Numbered from the stretch's first letter, positions 35,934 through 47,979 are shown. The stretch is DNA of 64,000 nucleotides from Macrolepiota albuminosa (GCA_027475525.1 JAMWFC010000113.1:2840001-2904000), one strand, 5' to 3'. Notes: generated by a model not told the origin, from the sequence alone. Program-made: numbers and translations.

Positions 35934-36677
35934 ATCCGGTCAGTCCCCTTTGTTTTTTGAGTGCTGTGATGGGGCTGATACTTGGACGTACGTAGGTCCT
36001 CTGGAAAAGAAATACTGGCTTTGTGTTTATTCATTATCTGTGATATATTATGAGTCGTAGAACTTTTTTTCTTTTCTCTGTTTTTTGTTGCTGTTTTTCG
36101 TGTTTACGTTACTGCTTTTTTCTTTCGGGGCCGGCTGGCCCAGCTTTGCTTCTGTTTTTGTTTTTGCTTTTGCAAATTTGTCGCTGTCCTCTCCTAACCT
36201 ATCATATCATATCATATCCTAGTCGTCCACCCTCATCACCATCTCCATCACCAACTCCAACTCCAGCACCAACACCACCTGCCACACACCTGCCACACAC
36301 ACCTATCACACACACACCACATACCACATACCACACACACACCACACAATCAACCACTGTACAACTCCCCACACTCGTTTGTCCACGGCTCGGCTCATTC
36401 ACGAACCCACTCACGCTCCTTACGCTCTCTCTTTTTCTCTCTCTCTCTCTGTATATCTCGCTCGCTCACTCGCTCGTATTTGTCTCGCATTCGCATGCAT
36501 GCACGCACACACGCACACACGCTCTTTTGGCTTTTGGCTCTTGGTACAGGTGGATATGGACGTTTGGTGGTCCCTTTGTCGTGTTCGTGTTCGTGTTCTT
36601 TCTTGTTCTTTCTTCTTGTTATTTTTTTTTGTGTAATGGGTGACGCGTATACGTCGCTCTTTGTTTTCTTATTGCGT
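35934..36677. other. Pyrimidine-rich downstream spacer
   Basis: CA, CT and T-rich simple sequence (for example TATCATATCA and CACACACCACA runs near 36200-36350). Open frames here are products of composition, not genes. Confidence 0.6.
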
Positions 36678-36831
36678 TTTTTACTGCTTTTGCTACTGCT
36701 TTTTGTGTATTCGCATTTTTACGTATACGTATACATTGTACGTATGTACGTACGTTTTTACTGCTTTTGCTACTGCTTTTTGTGTATTCGCATTTTTACG
36801 TATACGTATACATTGTACGTATGTACGTACG
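36678..36831. repeat. 77-bp direct duplication 1 (likely assembly join)
   Basis: Bases 36678-36754 are repeated without interruption at 36755-36831. The unit is identical, and the match extends by one further base. It shares its 77-bp period with four others in the window. Confidence 0.95.
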
Positions 36832-37173
36832 TCCCCGCGTGTGTGCTTTTTTGTCGTGGAAGGGTGGGGTGGTGGGGAAGCAAAGGAAAGGAAAGGAAAG
36901 AACAGTAAAAGGAAAAGGGAGGAAGAGGAAAAGAAAAAGGGGATGTACACGTTTTTTTTTTTATTTTTGTATAATTGTAAAATGAATGAATGAATAAAGT
37001 CTGTCTGTCTGGCTGTACATTAACTGAGAGTGGAGGAATGAGGAATGAGGAATGAAGAGAGTGAAAAAGGAAGGAAGAGAATGAGGAAGGAGTGCGAGGG
37101 TGGGGTGCTGTGCTGTGCGGTTGCACCAAAAGCAAAGGAAAAAGAAAAGGTAACAGTCAAATGACTGATTGAT

Positions 37174-37267
37174 TGAGTCGACCCAGGTTCGAACTGAGGA
37201 CCTTCTGTGGCACAAATACAAAGTGTAGATGTTAGACAGATGCGATAACCAACTACGCCATCGACCC
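37174..37267 (-). tRNA. tRNA-Val(AAC), copy 1 of 5
   Basis: Read on the minus strand the gene starts GGGTCGATGGCGTAG and ends GAACCTGGGTCGACTC plus the discriminator A. The acceptor arm pairs with one G-T wobble, the anticodon stem TCTGT/ACAGA encloses CTAACAC and the anticodon is AAC. A 20-nt intron (37210-37229) lies directly after base 37, the canonical site. T-rich sequence follows about 20 bases downstream. Confidence 0.96.
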
Positions 37268-37448
37268 AGTGTACCAATGCATGCGGTACGCGTAATATAT
37301 CTACATCACGGTAGGTGTTGGTCGCCGGGGAACGGGGAACCGTTCGTTCTTCGTGTAGGTAGAATGCGTAGGGGTTGGAATTTTCTTTAAAAAAGAAAGG
37401 ACAGGGGAAGAACAAAAAGAATATAGTTACGGGAACGGGGTTGGAAAA

Positions 37449-37543
37449 TGAGTCGACCCAGGTTCGAACTGAGGACCTTCTGTGTAGGAGGAGCTAATTT
37501 CCATATGTTAGACAGATGCGATAACCAACTACGCCATCGACCC
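37449..37543 (-). tRNA. tRNA-Val(AAC), copy 2 of 5
   Basis: Same mature sequence as copy 1. The intron is 21 nt (37485-37505) and unrelated in sequence to that of copy 1. A TTTT terminator (minus strand) lies directly at the 3' end. Confidence 0.96.
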
Positions 37544-37590
37544 TTCTGTTTCTTTTTCAAGAGGAAAAAAAGGGTACATTCAAACGCAAA

Positions 37591-37689
37591 TGAGTCGACC
37601 CAGGTTTGAACTGAGGACCTTCTGTGAAACAGCAATTGTCGCACTTGACAATGTTAGACAGATGCGATAACCAACTACGCCATCGACCC
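37591..37689 (-). tRNA. tRNA-Val(AAC), copy 3 of 5
   Basis: Mature sequence as in copy 1 except for one change in the T loop (TTCAAAC instead of TTCGAAC, purine kept). The intron is 25 nt (37627-37651). A run of T (minus strand) about 20 bases downstream can end transcription. The flanks resemble those of copies 4 and 5. Confidence 0.95.
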
Positions 37690-37841
37690 TTGGGTTATTC
37701 CTCCTTGTTGGCACTCCTTGGCCATTCTGGCCTAGTTCCCAGGGTGTGTCCGGGTGATGTTTCCTGCTCAACCAACGCGATAATGAAGTAATGAAAATAG
37801 TTTACTTTACATCACAAAATAAAATACAGTCAGTAGGCAGA

Positions 37842-37939
37842 TGAGTCGACCCAGGCTCGAACTGAGGACATTCTGTGGAACAATGAATACTGCATGCGCA
37901 ATGTTAGACAGATGCGATAACCAACTACGCCATCAACCC
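37842..37939 (-). tRNA. tRNA-Val(AAC), copy 4 of 5, most diverged
   Basis: The anticodon AAC and the stems are kept, but there are three changes: base 5 is T (a T-G wobble in the acceptor stem), the variable region has AATGTCC instead of AAGGTCC, and the T loop has TTCGAGC. The intron is 24 nt (37878-37901). It may be weaker than the other copies but is still foldable. Confidence 0.9.
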
Positions 37940-38085
37940 TCGCGTTTGTCCTTTTCGTTGTTACCCCTTGTTCTGCCGTCATGGCTTCAGTCCCAGGTGA
38001 TGTCTCCTGCTCAACGCGATAGTATCGTGAAAATGGTCTACTTTTACATCACAAAAAGTAAAATTTAGATAGACCAGAACACTTA

Positions 38086-38188
38086 TGAGTCGACCCAGGT
38101 TCGAACTGAGGACCTTCTGTGGAACAAACATAACAACGCTTCTTATCGAATGTTAGACAGATGCGATAACCAACTACGCCATCGACCC
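38086..38188 (-). tRNA. tRNA-Val(AAC), copy 5 of 5
   Basis: Mature sequence identical to copy 1. It has the longest intron, 29 nt (38122-38150). The upstream and downstream flanks (GTGATGT, CTGCTCAAC, TTTTACATCACAAAA) are shared with copies 3 and 4, which shows tandem duplication of a unit of about 250 bp. Confidence 0.96.
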
Positions 38189-38189
38189 G

Positions 38190-41100
38190 TGTCCCTCCTT
38201 TGGCTCTAGTGGTACACGTGACGCTGGCTCTTGTCCGGTCCCTTCCCGCTATGGAAATGACTGGCAGTACTAGAGCCTTGTCCACTCTATGGGACAGGTA
38301 GTCCAACTGGTTCGTCGAGTGCAATTCCGACGTGTTCCATTTTAGGCAAAATGGATCGCCTCAAGCCCAGATTTGTGTCAAGTTTTGACCTTTGGTACTT
38401 CCGAGAGATACACAAGTACTAATCGAAAGAGGATCTGTCAAGACTTGATTGAACGTATGCATGTAAGAAGTGATATGTGCCGTGTCTTGTCCCAGGTTGG
38501 CCTTTTCTTTCCCGCTGGAGAAAGCTGTGGTCTCTTAAATTGTCATAACAGTCAAACGTCCCTTTCTTTTCCTATATCTGGTAGGTACAGGTACATGTTT
38601 TTACTTTTACGCTTCCTTCTCTTTGTTTGCAAACATGCGAGCTGTACGTCAAGCACGAACTTAATTGTGTTTTGTCATCAAACAAAAAAAATTTCTTCTC
38701 TCTTATAAGGTTGCTTCCAGTGTGTGAGACCGCACCCCACCGAGACTGGCACATTGATTGGAGCTGATGGACAAAAGCAAGCTAAGTGTTTTATGTACAT
38801 GCTCCATCCCTTTCGGATGTTAAACTTCATTATCTCCCCCTGGGCGCTGATGACCGACCGGACCAAGCCGAGCAGATTCTTTTCGCGATTTGTTAAAGTG
38901 TGCAAATATACTTACATTGCCTCCTTTCAAAGATCGGCTCTGAATCGAACTTGAAGAGAAGCGTTTGTCCATCAAGTGTTTTTGGCATATCCGGCGATCT
39001 CGACCGACCTACTGATAAAGTAACGATTCAGCCATCGATATGTATGATGTATGATGATAGATTACAATCAGTTAACGGGGACGGGGTAAACTGGCAGACA
39101 GAGACAGCCTGCTCTTCGCGAAATTTCAGAGCGCTAAGCTCTTTCGTACTGGTCTGGGTTCTCATCGATCTGATAGCAAGCTCGATGCCTTTGACTTGTC
39201 AAGCTCTGTTCTGTGCACTCGCGGGCGAGATGTGCGATTCAGGCCGGACAGCTTTCCGACGTCCCCAATAATGGAAGTCCCTTGATCTGCCCAGCGAAGA
39301 AACTCGGTGAATCCTTGCACTACGCCATGTAAGGACATCACGAAGACATCCTAGTGCTGGCGCTCCGGCCGGGATTGTTCTAGCATTGTTTTCTGTAGTA
39401 CGATTCACCCCCACACAACCCCGCATCTCTGGCATTTTCCGGGAAACGAATAGGATCAGGAGCCGGGAGGACATCTCCACCATCAGCCTTCTCCCATCGC
39501 GCGCGCGGTGATTTATTTCCTTGATTTTTGGTAATTGTTCGTGGGAAAGACGGGACGATGGGGGTGTCTGTTGGTCGCTCCATTCGCCCTTTAGTCAACC
39601 ACAGATCATGCCGTATGGTTTTGCATAATTCCAAATTCCAGTATATTTTTCGCACTACGTGGCCGGTGCAGTCTCGCTGACGTTGGCATTATGGTGTTGC
39701 ACACCATGAACATGTGGTACTTATGACAATTGAATTCGACCCGGGGATGCAGAACAACTGGCGCCAGTGTTTCTATGGGACGCGTTATGGCCATTACCCA
39801 TGGAGAAAAAAGGCGCTAGAAATTCTCGAGTCTGCACCTTTTTTTCGGGTCTGAACCAAGCGCGAACGAGTTTTTCTCTACCTTCTTTGCAGCATGTCAA
39901 ACTGGGTTGGTTCTCTTACTCGATAGTACAGCCGGCTCAACGCCCATGCTATACGTCACTCATATTGACTACAGATTGAGATGCATTGCCTTAGGTAAAT
40001 GTTTTAATGAAGTGGTTCGGACGTCTTGCTGGAACGCTACGTCTCCTCTTTCCAGATTCTTTCCGCAGATGGATTAGGTGTTCCTTTCTCTCTCTTCGCC
40101 GCATGATTTATTGTAGCATATCGGACATATGCGAACTTTGTTGCTCGGGCGACCTGTCCATCAATGTCCCATGTTATGTATGTCAATATCATGATCATTA
40201 AATGCCGGAGAGATCAGTCTTTCCAAAGTTTTGCCGGCAGTGTGTGATATCTAACCCTGATCTAATCGTCGTGTCGTATTTCCGTTGTCATATATTGGAT
40301 ATTTCTCCTGATAGTGGATTTGCCTTTTTTTTATCTTTGACTATTCCTAGCTGAGGTCGAACCAAAAAGCGCTTTGCGGAAGAAGAAAACACGCAGCGCC
40401 AGTATAGTCCTTTCGGCTAAGTCATGCCATGCCACAAGGCGCTTTGCATCGTACTCGCTTCAGCTTGCTTTAAATGCTGTCTGATGAAATCTGTCCACGA
40501 AGAGCACACAAACAGTATCTCATCAGGTGCCAATATGATCGGTGGTAAAAATGATCTCATCATTGTCAAACCGGCCTCAGAAATGCCCTAAACTCTCTCT
40601 GTAAGGAACGTTATTCGTTCAAGCTCAGACCCGGGCAGACGTTTGCGCCATTGATTCACGCATTTGACAGCTTCCAAGATTTGTCAAGTCAGGTTTTCCA
40701 CGTGAGTCACTGAAAGAAATAATCGCTCTACGCCCGCACATTACAGTTGACGATTTCCCAACAGATACACGTAAAAGACAGGATGCCATTTTTCGTGTCG
40801 TCGCGGTGATAGCATCGTGAACGATGCTATGACAGTGGATATGACGGTGAGATCGGAAATATTTCAAAAATTCTTGCGGTGGGTACACACCATCAATCTT
40901 ACTGTGTAATATACATATCATCCTCTTGACCATGTCCACTCCAGTGTGCACGGTCATTAGGATTATTCAAAGAGATCCAAAAACAAATCCCATGTGTGTT
41001 GAAAATTGTGCCTTCTCATGATATACCCAAAGCCTCTCTTCATATGCCTTGCATGATTCCGACGGATGCCTTGTGATGATGTGCGTGGGAGTATGATATT

Positions 41101-41203
41101 TCAGTTTTAAGGCGTTAAATCCATGATAGAAGGAAGTCTAAAATAGTTCAGCAACGAATACTTCTGAATACTCGACATCACATCCCACCTATTGCGCCGC
41201 AAA
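38190..41203. other. No gene recognised
   Basis: Short unrelated frames on both strands; the largest (38900-39271 plus, 40625-40957 minus) show no family pattern. Confidence 0.45.
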
Positions 41204-44200
41204 TCAAAGCAAACCTTCAGGATCTATCTCACACCGAAAATCTGAAGAGTCACTCAGAATTCTCAACAGGATGGAATCCAGAGCTTCTATCGAAGTTCGT
41301 GTCCCTGGACACGTTGTTTCCTGGGCATTCCGAAATTGCACCCCTGTATCCCATCGCGGAAGTGGACGCATATCATTGTTTGGGCCTTGAAGATTGAGTC
41401 GGTTTATTACCGTTTTGATCCTTGGGCGTTCAACTGGTTTCATCCTCCAGCAATCCACTAACAACTGCCAAATTTCCTCAGTCAATCCTCGTTCACTCCA
41501 TGTAGGATCTTCGGCAGCAGGACGTGTAGGAATATCACCTCGCAAAATTTTGATTGCCACTTTAGTCTCGCCGAGTACTTCGAAGTACGGTGGATTACCG
41601 GTAAAAATCTTTTTACAAGGCTGTCAGAGAATATTGTATACGAGGTCAATATTACCATCTACCTCATAACACGTTGATGCCCAGGCAAAAATGTCACTCT
41701 CCTTGGTATTGTGAAGAATATCGAGTTCTGGATCGTGTATTTCCGGGGCCTGCCATCGCGCAGTTCCTCCTTTAGATTTCCTCGACGATTCTGTAGCCCA
41801 TTTGACTATACTTTCATCCGTTATTCCGGAGAGGCCGAAGTCACTAAGACAGGCTCTTCCTGACTCGTCCACAAGGACATTCACCTGTTTGATAAACTAA
41901 ATACCCAGAAAGAACATCAGTGTCGAAAACATACAGCTTTCAAATCTCCATGGACGATGTCATTTGTATGTAAATAGTCTAGGCCTGCTGATATATCCAT
42001 ACACTAAAAGGACTCATCAGTAGGATAATTGAATAACAGCGTACACGCCGAAGTTGCTTACAAGGAGTATCCTGTTCGCCATAGGTTTTCTAAGAAGATA
42101 CTTGCTCAGATTCCCATTTTCAGCCCAGGGCGCCACGAAGGCAATCTGGGAACAGGAAAGACTCCGTAGTCCGTAAAATGGTAGTACATTCGGGTGACAA
42201 AGCTGGCCCCAAAGGATTGCTTCTCGTGCGTATACCTGGGCCAAGTAGGTGGGGAGTGCAGCGAGAGGATCATAGAGAAAAATCTGACCTTTGCCAACTG
42301 TCCTACCAAATTCCCGTGCGCTTTCAAGACTTTGAGGCATGTCGGCTTTCCTTGAAATTTTGCTTTGAAAATATTTGCAAACCTCCCGGAATCTACTGGA
42401 AAGTCGTCAATGAGATCGACAGGTCCGCTGAGGACGTATCGTCGCGGGTAAAGCTGGGTTCTGGTAGAAAGCCCCTGCATCGCAACGGTCAACTTTCCAC
42501 GATCTGGGAAAGTCCCAGAATCTAAAAGCTTTCAAGTATTGAGGCTATCAAAATCTTGATATGACTCTGGGCGCCTGTGTCACGTACCGATTGAAAGACA
42601 TCCAGAATCGTTTGAGCATCATTTCCGACACAGTGCGAAAGGAGTCTGCGATATCGAGTATCCACTAGAACACAGCGTATTGCTACTTTCCGGATTATCT
42701 CCAATTTTGCCTCCTTGGCCTTGATAGCATCTTCCCGTGTCGTTACTTCATCCTCTTTGGACTGAAGGTACTGCTCCTTCGCTGTCGTGTCTCTTCTCCA
42801 CTCTACTTCCCTTTGACGAATCTCTCTCTCTTTTCTCACTAATTCACGCTCCTTCCATCCTACCTCTTCCTCCCTTTGCGTTGCTTGCCCAATTTTCTCG
42901 ACGACAATCCTCTCCCATTGATGGATTTCCTGCTGTTTTCGTAAAAGTTCCTCCAGTTGCTTTTCAAATTGAGACCTCTCTTCTAGCTTCCTTTGCTCCG
43001 CCAGCTGTCTCCGTTCTTCCTCTATTTCAAACTGTTTCAGTATTCTTTCAGCCTTCTTCAAAGATTCCTCCTCCTTCTTTGACATATCTGCCTCGACTTC
43101 CCTTTCACGACGTTGAAGCTCCTCGCTTTTCTGTTCAAGTTCTTCCTCCCGGAGCTTCAATTCTTGCTCTTGCTTCCAATTTTCCTCTCGCACCCGATGG
43201 GCTTCCTCTCTGGCCAAAACCTCCTTTCTTTTTACCTCCTCTTCTCTCAGCCCCACCTTTTCTGCTTTCCTTTGCACTTCTTCCTCTTGCCTCCTCACTT
43301 CTTCTTCTTTTCTACTTGCCTCCTCTAACTGCATACAAATTCCCTCCGCTAACTCTGCCACTTCCTCCTTCGCTTTCTTGACCTCCTCTTCCCGGCTGCG
43401 CAAAAATTCCTCTCTCCGCCATGTCTCATCGTCTGTTTCTACTTCTGCAGCTGGTCTCTTTGGCTCTGGATGAGGGCCGTAATGTGTAGCAGACTTAGGA
43501 AGCCAGAATTCATAGTGTTGTCTACTTTGCGGCGTATGTTCAGTGTCCTCAATCTCGTGCTGACCTTGGTTGTAAGAAGAGTAGTCTGACGGTCTGTTAT
43601 TCAGATGGCGGCGGCCTCTCAAAGGTCTGTCATCAAGGTGCTGGGCCTGCTCCTTGAGCCTTTCCTTTGCCTCCTCTTTCTCCTTTCTCAGTTCCTGGTC
43701 TGTTTTCCCCTGCCGTCCCCATTCCATCCACTCGGGTTCTTTACGTTTCATGATACGATGAGCTTTATCCTCTTGTTGCCTCTGTAGTTCCGGCGTCACG
43801 GGCGAAACGGGTGGCGGCTGGAGTGATTGTAAGGTAGGTACGCCTTGCTCTAAGCGATCCAAAGATCTCTCCCGTCGCTCTTTAAGAGGGTGCCGTGACG
43901 GACCACTCTGTGCAGACGGCGAGACTGAATAGCCGGACGGTGAAGAGGATAGGTCACCGACGGGTCGATCATCATCAGGCCACTCTGCCAGAGAACGCTA
44001 AGCGACACTAGGGCTCTGCGTGCCTTCGCGAGTTCCCTTGATTCGGTCCATGATATCCTGCTGCTCTTGAACAAGGTCATTCCAGCCGGGGACCATGTTG
44101 ACTCCAGCCGCCCAACGGCGCTCTAGACGTTCACGTTCCAATTCGACCACGAAGGTATCTCGCGCGAGTGTTCTGATGTTATCCATAGCTTCTGCATATT

Positions 44201-44405
44201 TCCGATTGATTGCCTCACGCCGTGCGTCGGACATTGTCTCCTTGCTTAGCTCTGTCTGGTAATTCTTCTTGGCATCCCGGACCATAGACGACAAACCGTC
44301 CTTTATCTTTGCTTGTAGCGTATCTTTCCATACCTGGTCCGGCTCTAATTCAACGATGGTATGGTTGTGTGATGTTGATGGTGGAGGAGATGTCAACGTT
44401 GTCAT
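41204..44405 (-). pseudogene. Coiled-coil / protein kinase fusion gene with one internal stop codon
   Basis: Six exons on the minus strand (44405-42588, 42528-42289, 42235-42062, 42003-41935, 41884-41663, 41608-41204) join in phase through 50-59 nt introns, spanning about 975 codons. The first 135 codons and the coiled coil copy the gene at 20485-25143 (MTTLTSPPPSTSHN versus MTTLASSTPLPLHN; shared TFVVELERER), with large internal deletions. The J-like end is replaced by a kinase of the TKL-like type common in mushrooms: Lys in TCLKVLK, HPNVLPFYGL, VHGDLKAVNVLVD, CLSDFGLSG and GGTARWQAPEI. The Gly loop is poor (VDSGRFANIF). Codon 136 (43998-44000) is TAG where the parent has GAG; the frame before and after is intact. 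Either the gene is newly broken, or translation starts later, or this is a sequence error. Confidence 0.85.
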
Positions 44406-44845
44406 CTTCGACAGGACAATGGTCGGCTAGCAGTACAAGCCAGGTTTGCGATCGCTCACTGTAAGTATGGGAAAGCGTCACAAGAGTGCATCTTTGTTCT
44501 AAATCAGTCAGCGAATGGTAAACGGCTCTGGTCAAAGAACGTTCTCACCACAAAAATATGAATCAGCTCCCAGAAGCATCCATGGCTATCCAATGGGTTT
44601 AAATGAGTCTTGCGTAAGGAGGATGATGTGGGAAGCCCAGACATCGTGATGATGAGAAAATAGCTGTGTGGGGTCTCAAATACCGTTTAGAGGGCATTGT
44701 ATTATGGCCCAGTTCCGAGAGGTTTGTGAAAAGCGACGGATAGGTGTACTTTAATGATATGATCGTTACTTGTTTGTTCTTATAAACTTTCTCTTTCACA
44801 AGGATATCGTCCATCGGCGGTCCGACCCTCCTTGGTTTTCTAGGA

Positions 44846-45231
44846 TCAGTCACGAGCCAGTGGAACGACGCGAGGGGTAAAGATGTCGTGCAAGAGGTTG
44901 TGTACGGCTCTAGAGTAGTGTTGAATAGTGAGAAAAACCGAAGAAAAAATCCACATACCTTGGGAAGTGAGAGACCGCAATGACCATCACGCGCCTCCAT
45001 GCCTCGTCGGGCCCAGAGAGCACGTCGAATACGAGTTTCATGGCATCGCCGAGGACAACGTGCATGGCACCAAGTTCCTTTGTGGATTCGAAGTGCGTGG
45101 ACAGCTGGGGAGCGGTCGAGGCAGTAGTACACGCTGCAGTGGGGGTCGAGCGCGGGGGAATGAGAGTAATGTGCAGACGAGGGAAGCGAGGTCCGCAATC
45201 CAGTGGGGAGGAACCAATTGAGCAGGCTTAG
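44846..45231 (-). CDS. Unrecognised small gene, 3' exons only
   Basis: On the minus strand an exon ending at 44959 codes for LGDAMKLVFDVLSGPDEAWR and then VMVIAVSHFP. A 49-nt intron (44910-44958, GTATGT to CTCTAG) leads in phase to a final exon (44909-44846) that codes for AVHNLLHDIFTPRVVPLARD and a stop. The upstream end is unresolved: the same frame meets a stop near 45232, and a neighbouring frame (MNGELSLLNWFLPTG) also looks coding, so another intron or a frameshift is needed. I do not recognise the family. It lies in the same direction as, and upstream of, the fusion gene. Confidence 0.45.
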
Positions 45232-45381
45232 CTCGCCATTCATTACGTCTCGAAGAAATCGTACTAGGGTCCACGAACGCGGTATGTCACGAATTTTCAA
45301 TGTTTCACGTGAGGTTACTATTGTGACTCAACCAGTGAACAAGTGAAACTGCAACCACCTTTCCATATATTCCGTCGTTAT

Positions 45382-47516
45382 ATGAGCCTTACGACCTATA
45401 TTGAAGGAGATCAAGCTTGTACAAAATGTCCATCGTCCCCAGAACAACACAAGGTTGATCCGTTCGTAACAGTTGGACCAACCTCAAATGAACTCTGGAA
45501 ATGGACGCTTACTCGTGAAGCTATCGCGTCATGCTTTATCAGCGATGCACTTGTGATGAGAGAAAACTCGACGAAAGGCAAGCTGAGTAGAATATACTAG
45601 GACAAATCATGCAACTGATGTTACTCGAAGACATGGATTTCTATTGGTTGGGTCGTGTACCATGCAGGACTGTAAAGATCGCAGGACTCTTGGTAGGCGT
45701 CCAAATCTACGAAAAGCGTATACGATACACAGGTGATTGAATATATGGGCTGACCGGGGATAACTAGCTGAAGCAGTTCTCTCTAGTGGACGACGGTACA
45801 GCTGTTATAGATTGTCTCCATAAACAGTCCCCTCCTCGCTCCCCGATTAAGACTGCGACGAGCAGGAAAGACTCTGCCATAGACGCAAAGCCGAAAGCTT
45901 TAGCCGTGGCACCGAAACCCGTCGCTCGTGTTGGAAATTCTGTACTTGTCACGGGGAGAGTCATTAGAAAGTATGAGACAAGGGAAATTGTCGTTGACAG
46001 TCTAGGTGGGAATCTAATTTCTCAAAGTCTTTTTGTATTGATGGCATTGCTTTAGAAAAAGTAAGCTCAAACGATGAGGTACGACACTGGGAACATGTAC
46101 ACCAGTTGCATGTCGAACACTACTCTCCGTCTACACCCTTCGAAATTCCAACACCAAACCTTCATTCTCCATGCGAGGTTCCTACGAATGTAATTCCCAC
46201 TACACCTGTTAAACGTATGGCCGCGATTAGGAAAGACCTTACTAATAATGAAGCATTAACATGCGGTACCTCCGTCGCCATGTCACGGGTTATGACTAGT
46301 CCGGATTCTACGCAAGTGACACCAAGCACGGTTCGTACTATCAGTCCTTCTCCGTCTCTGGCTTCAAGTCCTGCGAAGTCGACTGTGGCTCAGGTAAGCT
46401 CAGTCCTTCTACAGGCACGGATTATCACACACATGATTTCGCTAGTCTCCCCAGAAACTTCGCCATCCTTCGCGTCTACATTCACGAGATCTTAATGGCA
46501 ATACTTTCCGTATCTATATGAAGCATTACATGGACCACGTAACCTACGTTGATCCCACTATTCAAGCGGCAAGCCAATTAGACCCTAGTTTCATTGGCGA
46601 ATGCCCTTCAACTCCAACTAAACCCTCCTTTCGTCCTACAACAGATGCTACCCCACGTGCGAACCCTTTGAAGCTCTATGACTCTAACACAACACCCCGG
46701 TCATGTATATCACCGCTTTCTAATCATAGACAGTTGCGATCGCAACCTTCCTTTGCAAAGGACTGTCGCCCATTGACAGGCTTTACACTTTCGTACTTAC
46801 GACGCGTCCCCGAACTGGCTGACATGGCCAAACGCGTGGTGAAAGCTGTCACGAGGCGGCGCCTACGTGAGGAACGACAAAAAGTGAAGGAAGCTGCTTC
46901 TGCTCCTTCTAGCAAAACTACGCAAACGAAGTCTAGTACAAGGCCTCGTACTAACACAGCCAGTGCACAAGTTGAAGAAAAAGACGGTCCCCGTATCAAG
47001 CGGCTGTTTCAGGCGACGATTGTACAGCTTCTCAAGGAAGGTAGCGTTGTCCTATGGGATGGCCCTACCCACCCGTATCCCATCCTTAATGACCAAATTG
47101 GACAAGTGAGCGGACTGTGGAAGGCAAATGTTACGTCGACATCAGCGGATAGCACGCTTTTCTCGACTGCCAACATGACAAACGTTGGGGATGAGGAGGA
47201 AGAAGACACGCTTTCAGAACCGGAAAGCAATGAGGAAGCGTATGTGCCACTTTCGCCAGTGTTTCTCGCAGGAGTTGTAGAGGAAGCGATTAGAAAGCTC
47301 ACGCGCTCGCCGACGGTGCGTGTGCCAGTTGGAGAGAAAAAACAGGAGGTTACAAGATACGGCGCAACGACAAAGGAGGGGATATTGGCATTTTTGAGGA
47401 AGGATGATCGGTGGCGGTATCTGAGTGAGTGGAACATACGAGAGGCACTGGATGTGCTGAAGATTGAGCGTAGAGCATGGTGTGTAGGAAGGGGATTATG
47501 GGAGCTGAGTGTTTGA
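45382..47516 (+). CDS. STN1: STN1-like telomere-capping protein (CST complex)
   Basis: Exons 45382-45586, 45631-45732, 45787-46005, 46056-46393 and 46455-47516 join in phase through introns of 44-61 nt into 641 residues. The N-terminal OB fold is visible as FYWLGRVPCRTVKIAGLLVG, then YEKRIRYTVDDGTAVIDC, later VLVTGRVIRKYETREIVVDS and HWEHVHQLHVEHY. The C-terminal third (IKRLFQATIVQLLKEGSVVL to VLKIERRAWCVGRGLWEL) fits the winged-helix region. STN1 works with TEN1 and a CTC1/Cdc13-type subunit to bind single-stranded telomeric DNA and to recruit DNA polymerase alpha for fill-in synthesis in the nucleus. The Ser/Thr/Pro-rich linker is typical for fungi. I chose the start at the ATG at 45382; the frame upstream lacks another ATG. 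The stop is followed by a 460-bp gap to fimbrin. Confidence 0.93.
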
Positions 47517-47979
47517 TGTTTCATGCTTTTGGGAACCCTGCTCTACGAGCATCCTTATGAATAGCATTGTAACTCTTATTAATCCAATGATTACACGGCA
47601 CGTGCACATAAATACTATACATACTTCCTTTTTGATTTGCTTTCATCTATATAAGTTGAAATACTCCTAGCACATTTCTCTTCTTGTACATCCACTTTGC
47701 CTCATTCTGACGTCATCGTGGCGACAACATGCGCTTCCCACAAATTGGTGAACAAGCCAACAGACTGCGCACATACCCTGGTGCGCAGTAATATCCTGCA
47801 GATGGCTGCGGTGAGCACAGCTCCCCTAGCCCTAGCAAACGACTGCGGAAATGAAAGAAAGGGTACGACACTGCCGTGATAATATCGTGATCATATATAT
47901 ATATGGGTCGGCTACTTCCGAGATAATCCTCCTACCTCGCTTCCACCCTCACTTAGTCTTTTTCTATATAAACGCTGTC

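Noticed and set aside
34402..36060. 552-codon open frame overlapping the Pro/Ser-rich gene in another phase
   Set aside because: It consists of Pro/Arg/Ser/Thr runs produced by the GC-rich codon bias of the real frame and lacks a credible start.
36050..36993. Several overlapping frames of Leu/Phe/Tyr/Cys-rich peptides
   Set aside because: They come from T-rich and CA/CT simple sequence and partly from a 77-bp duplication.
37170..38190. Regularly spaced repeats that look like a CRISPR-style array
   Set aside because: The repeated units fold as tRNA-Val with canonical intron position; spacing and context are those of duplicated tRNA genes in a fungus.
44599..45300. 233-codon minus-strand frame read as one protein
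   Set aside because: Its 3' half runs through a clear 49-nt intron; the true exons at 44846-44909 and from 44959 upward are in another frame.
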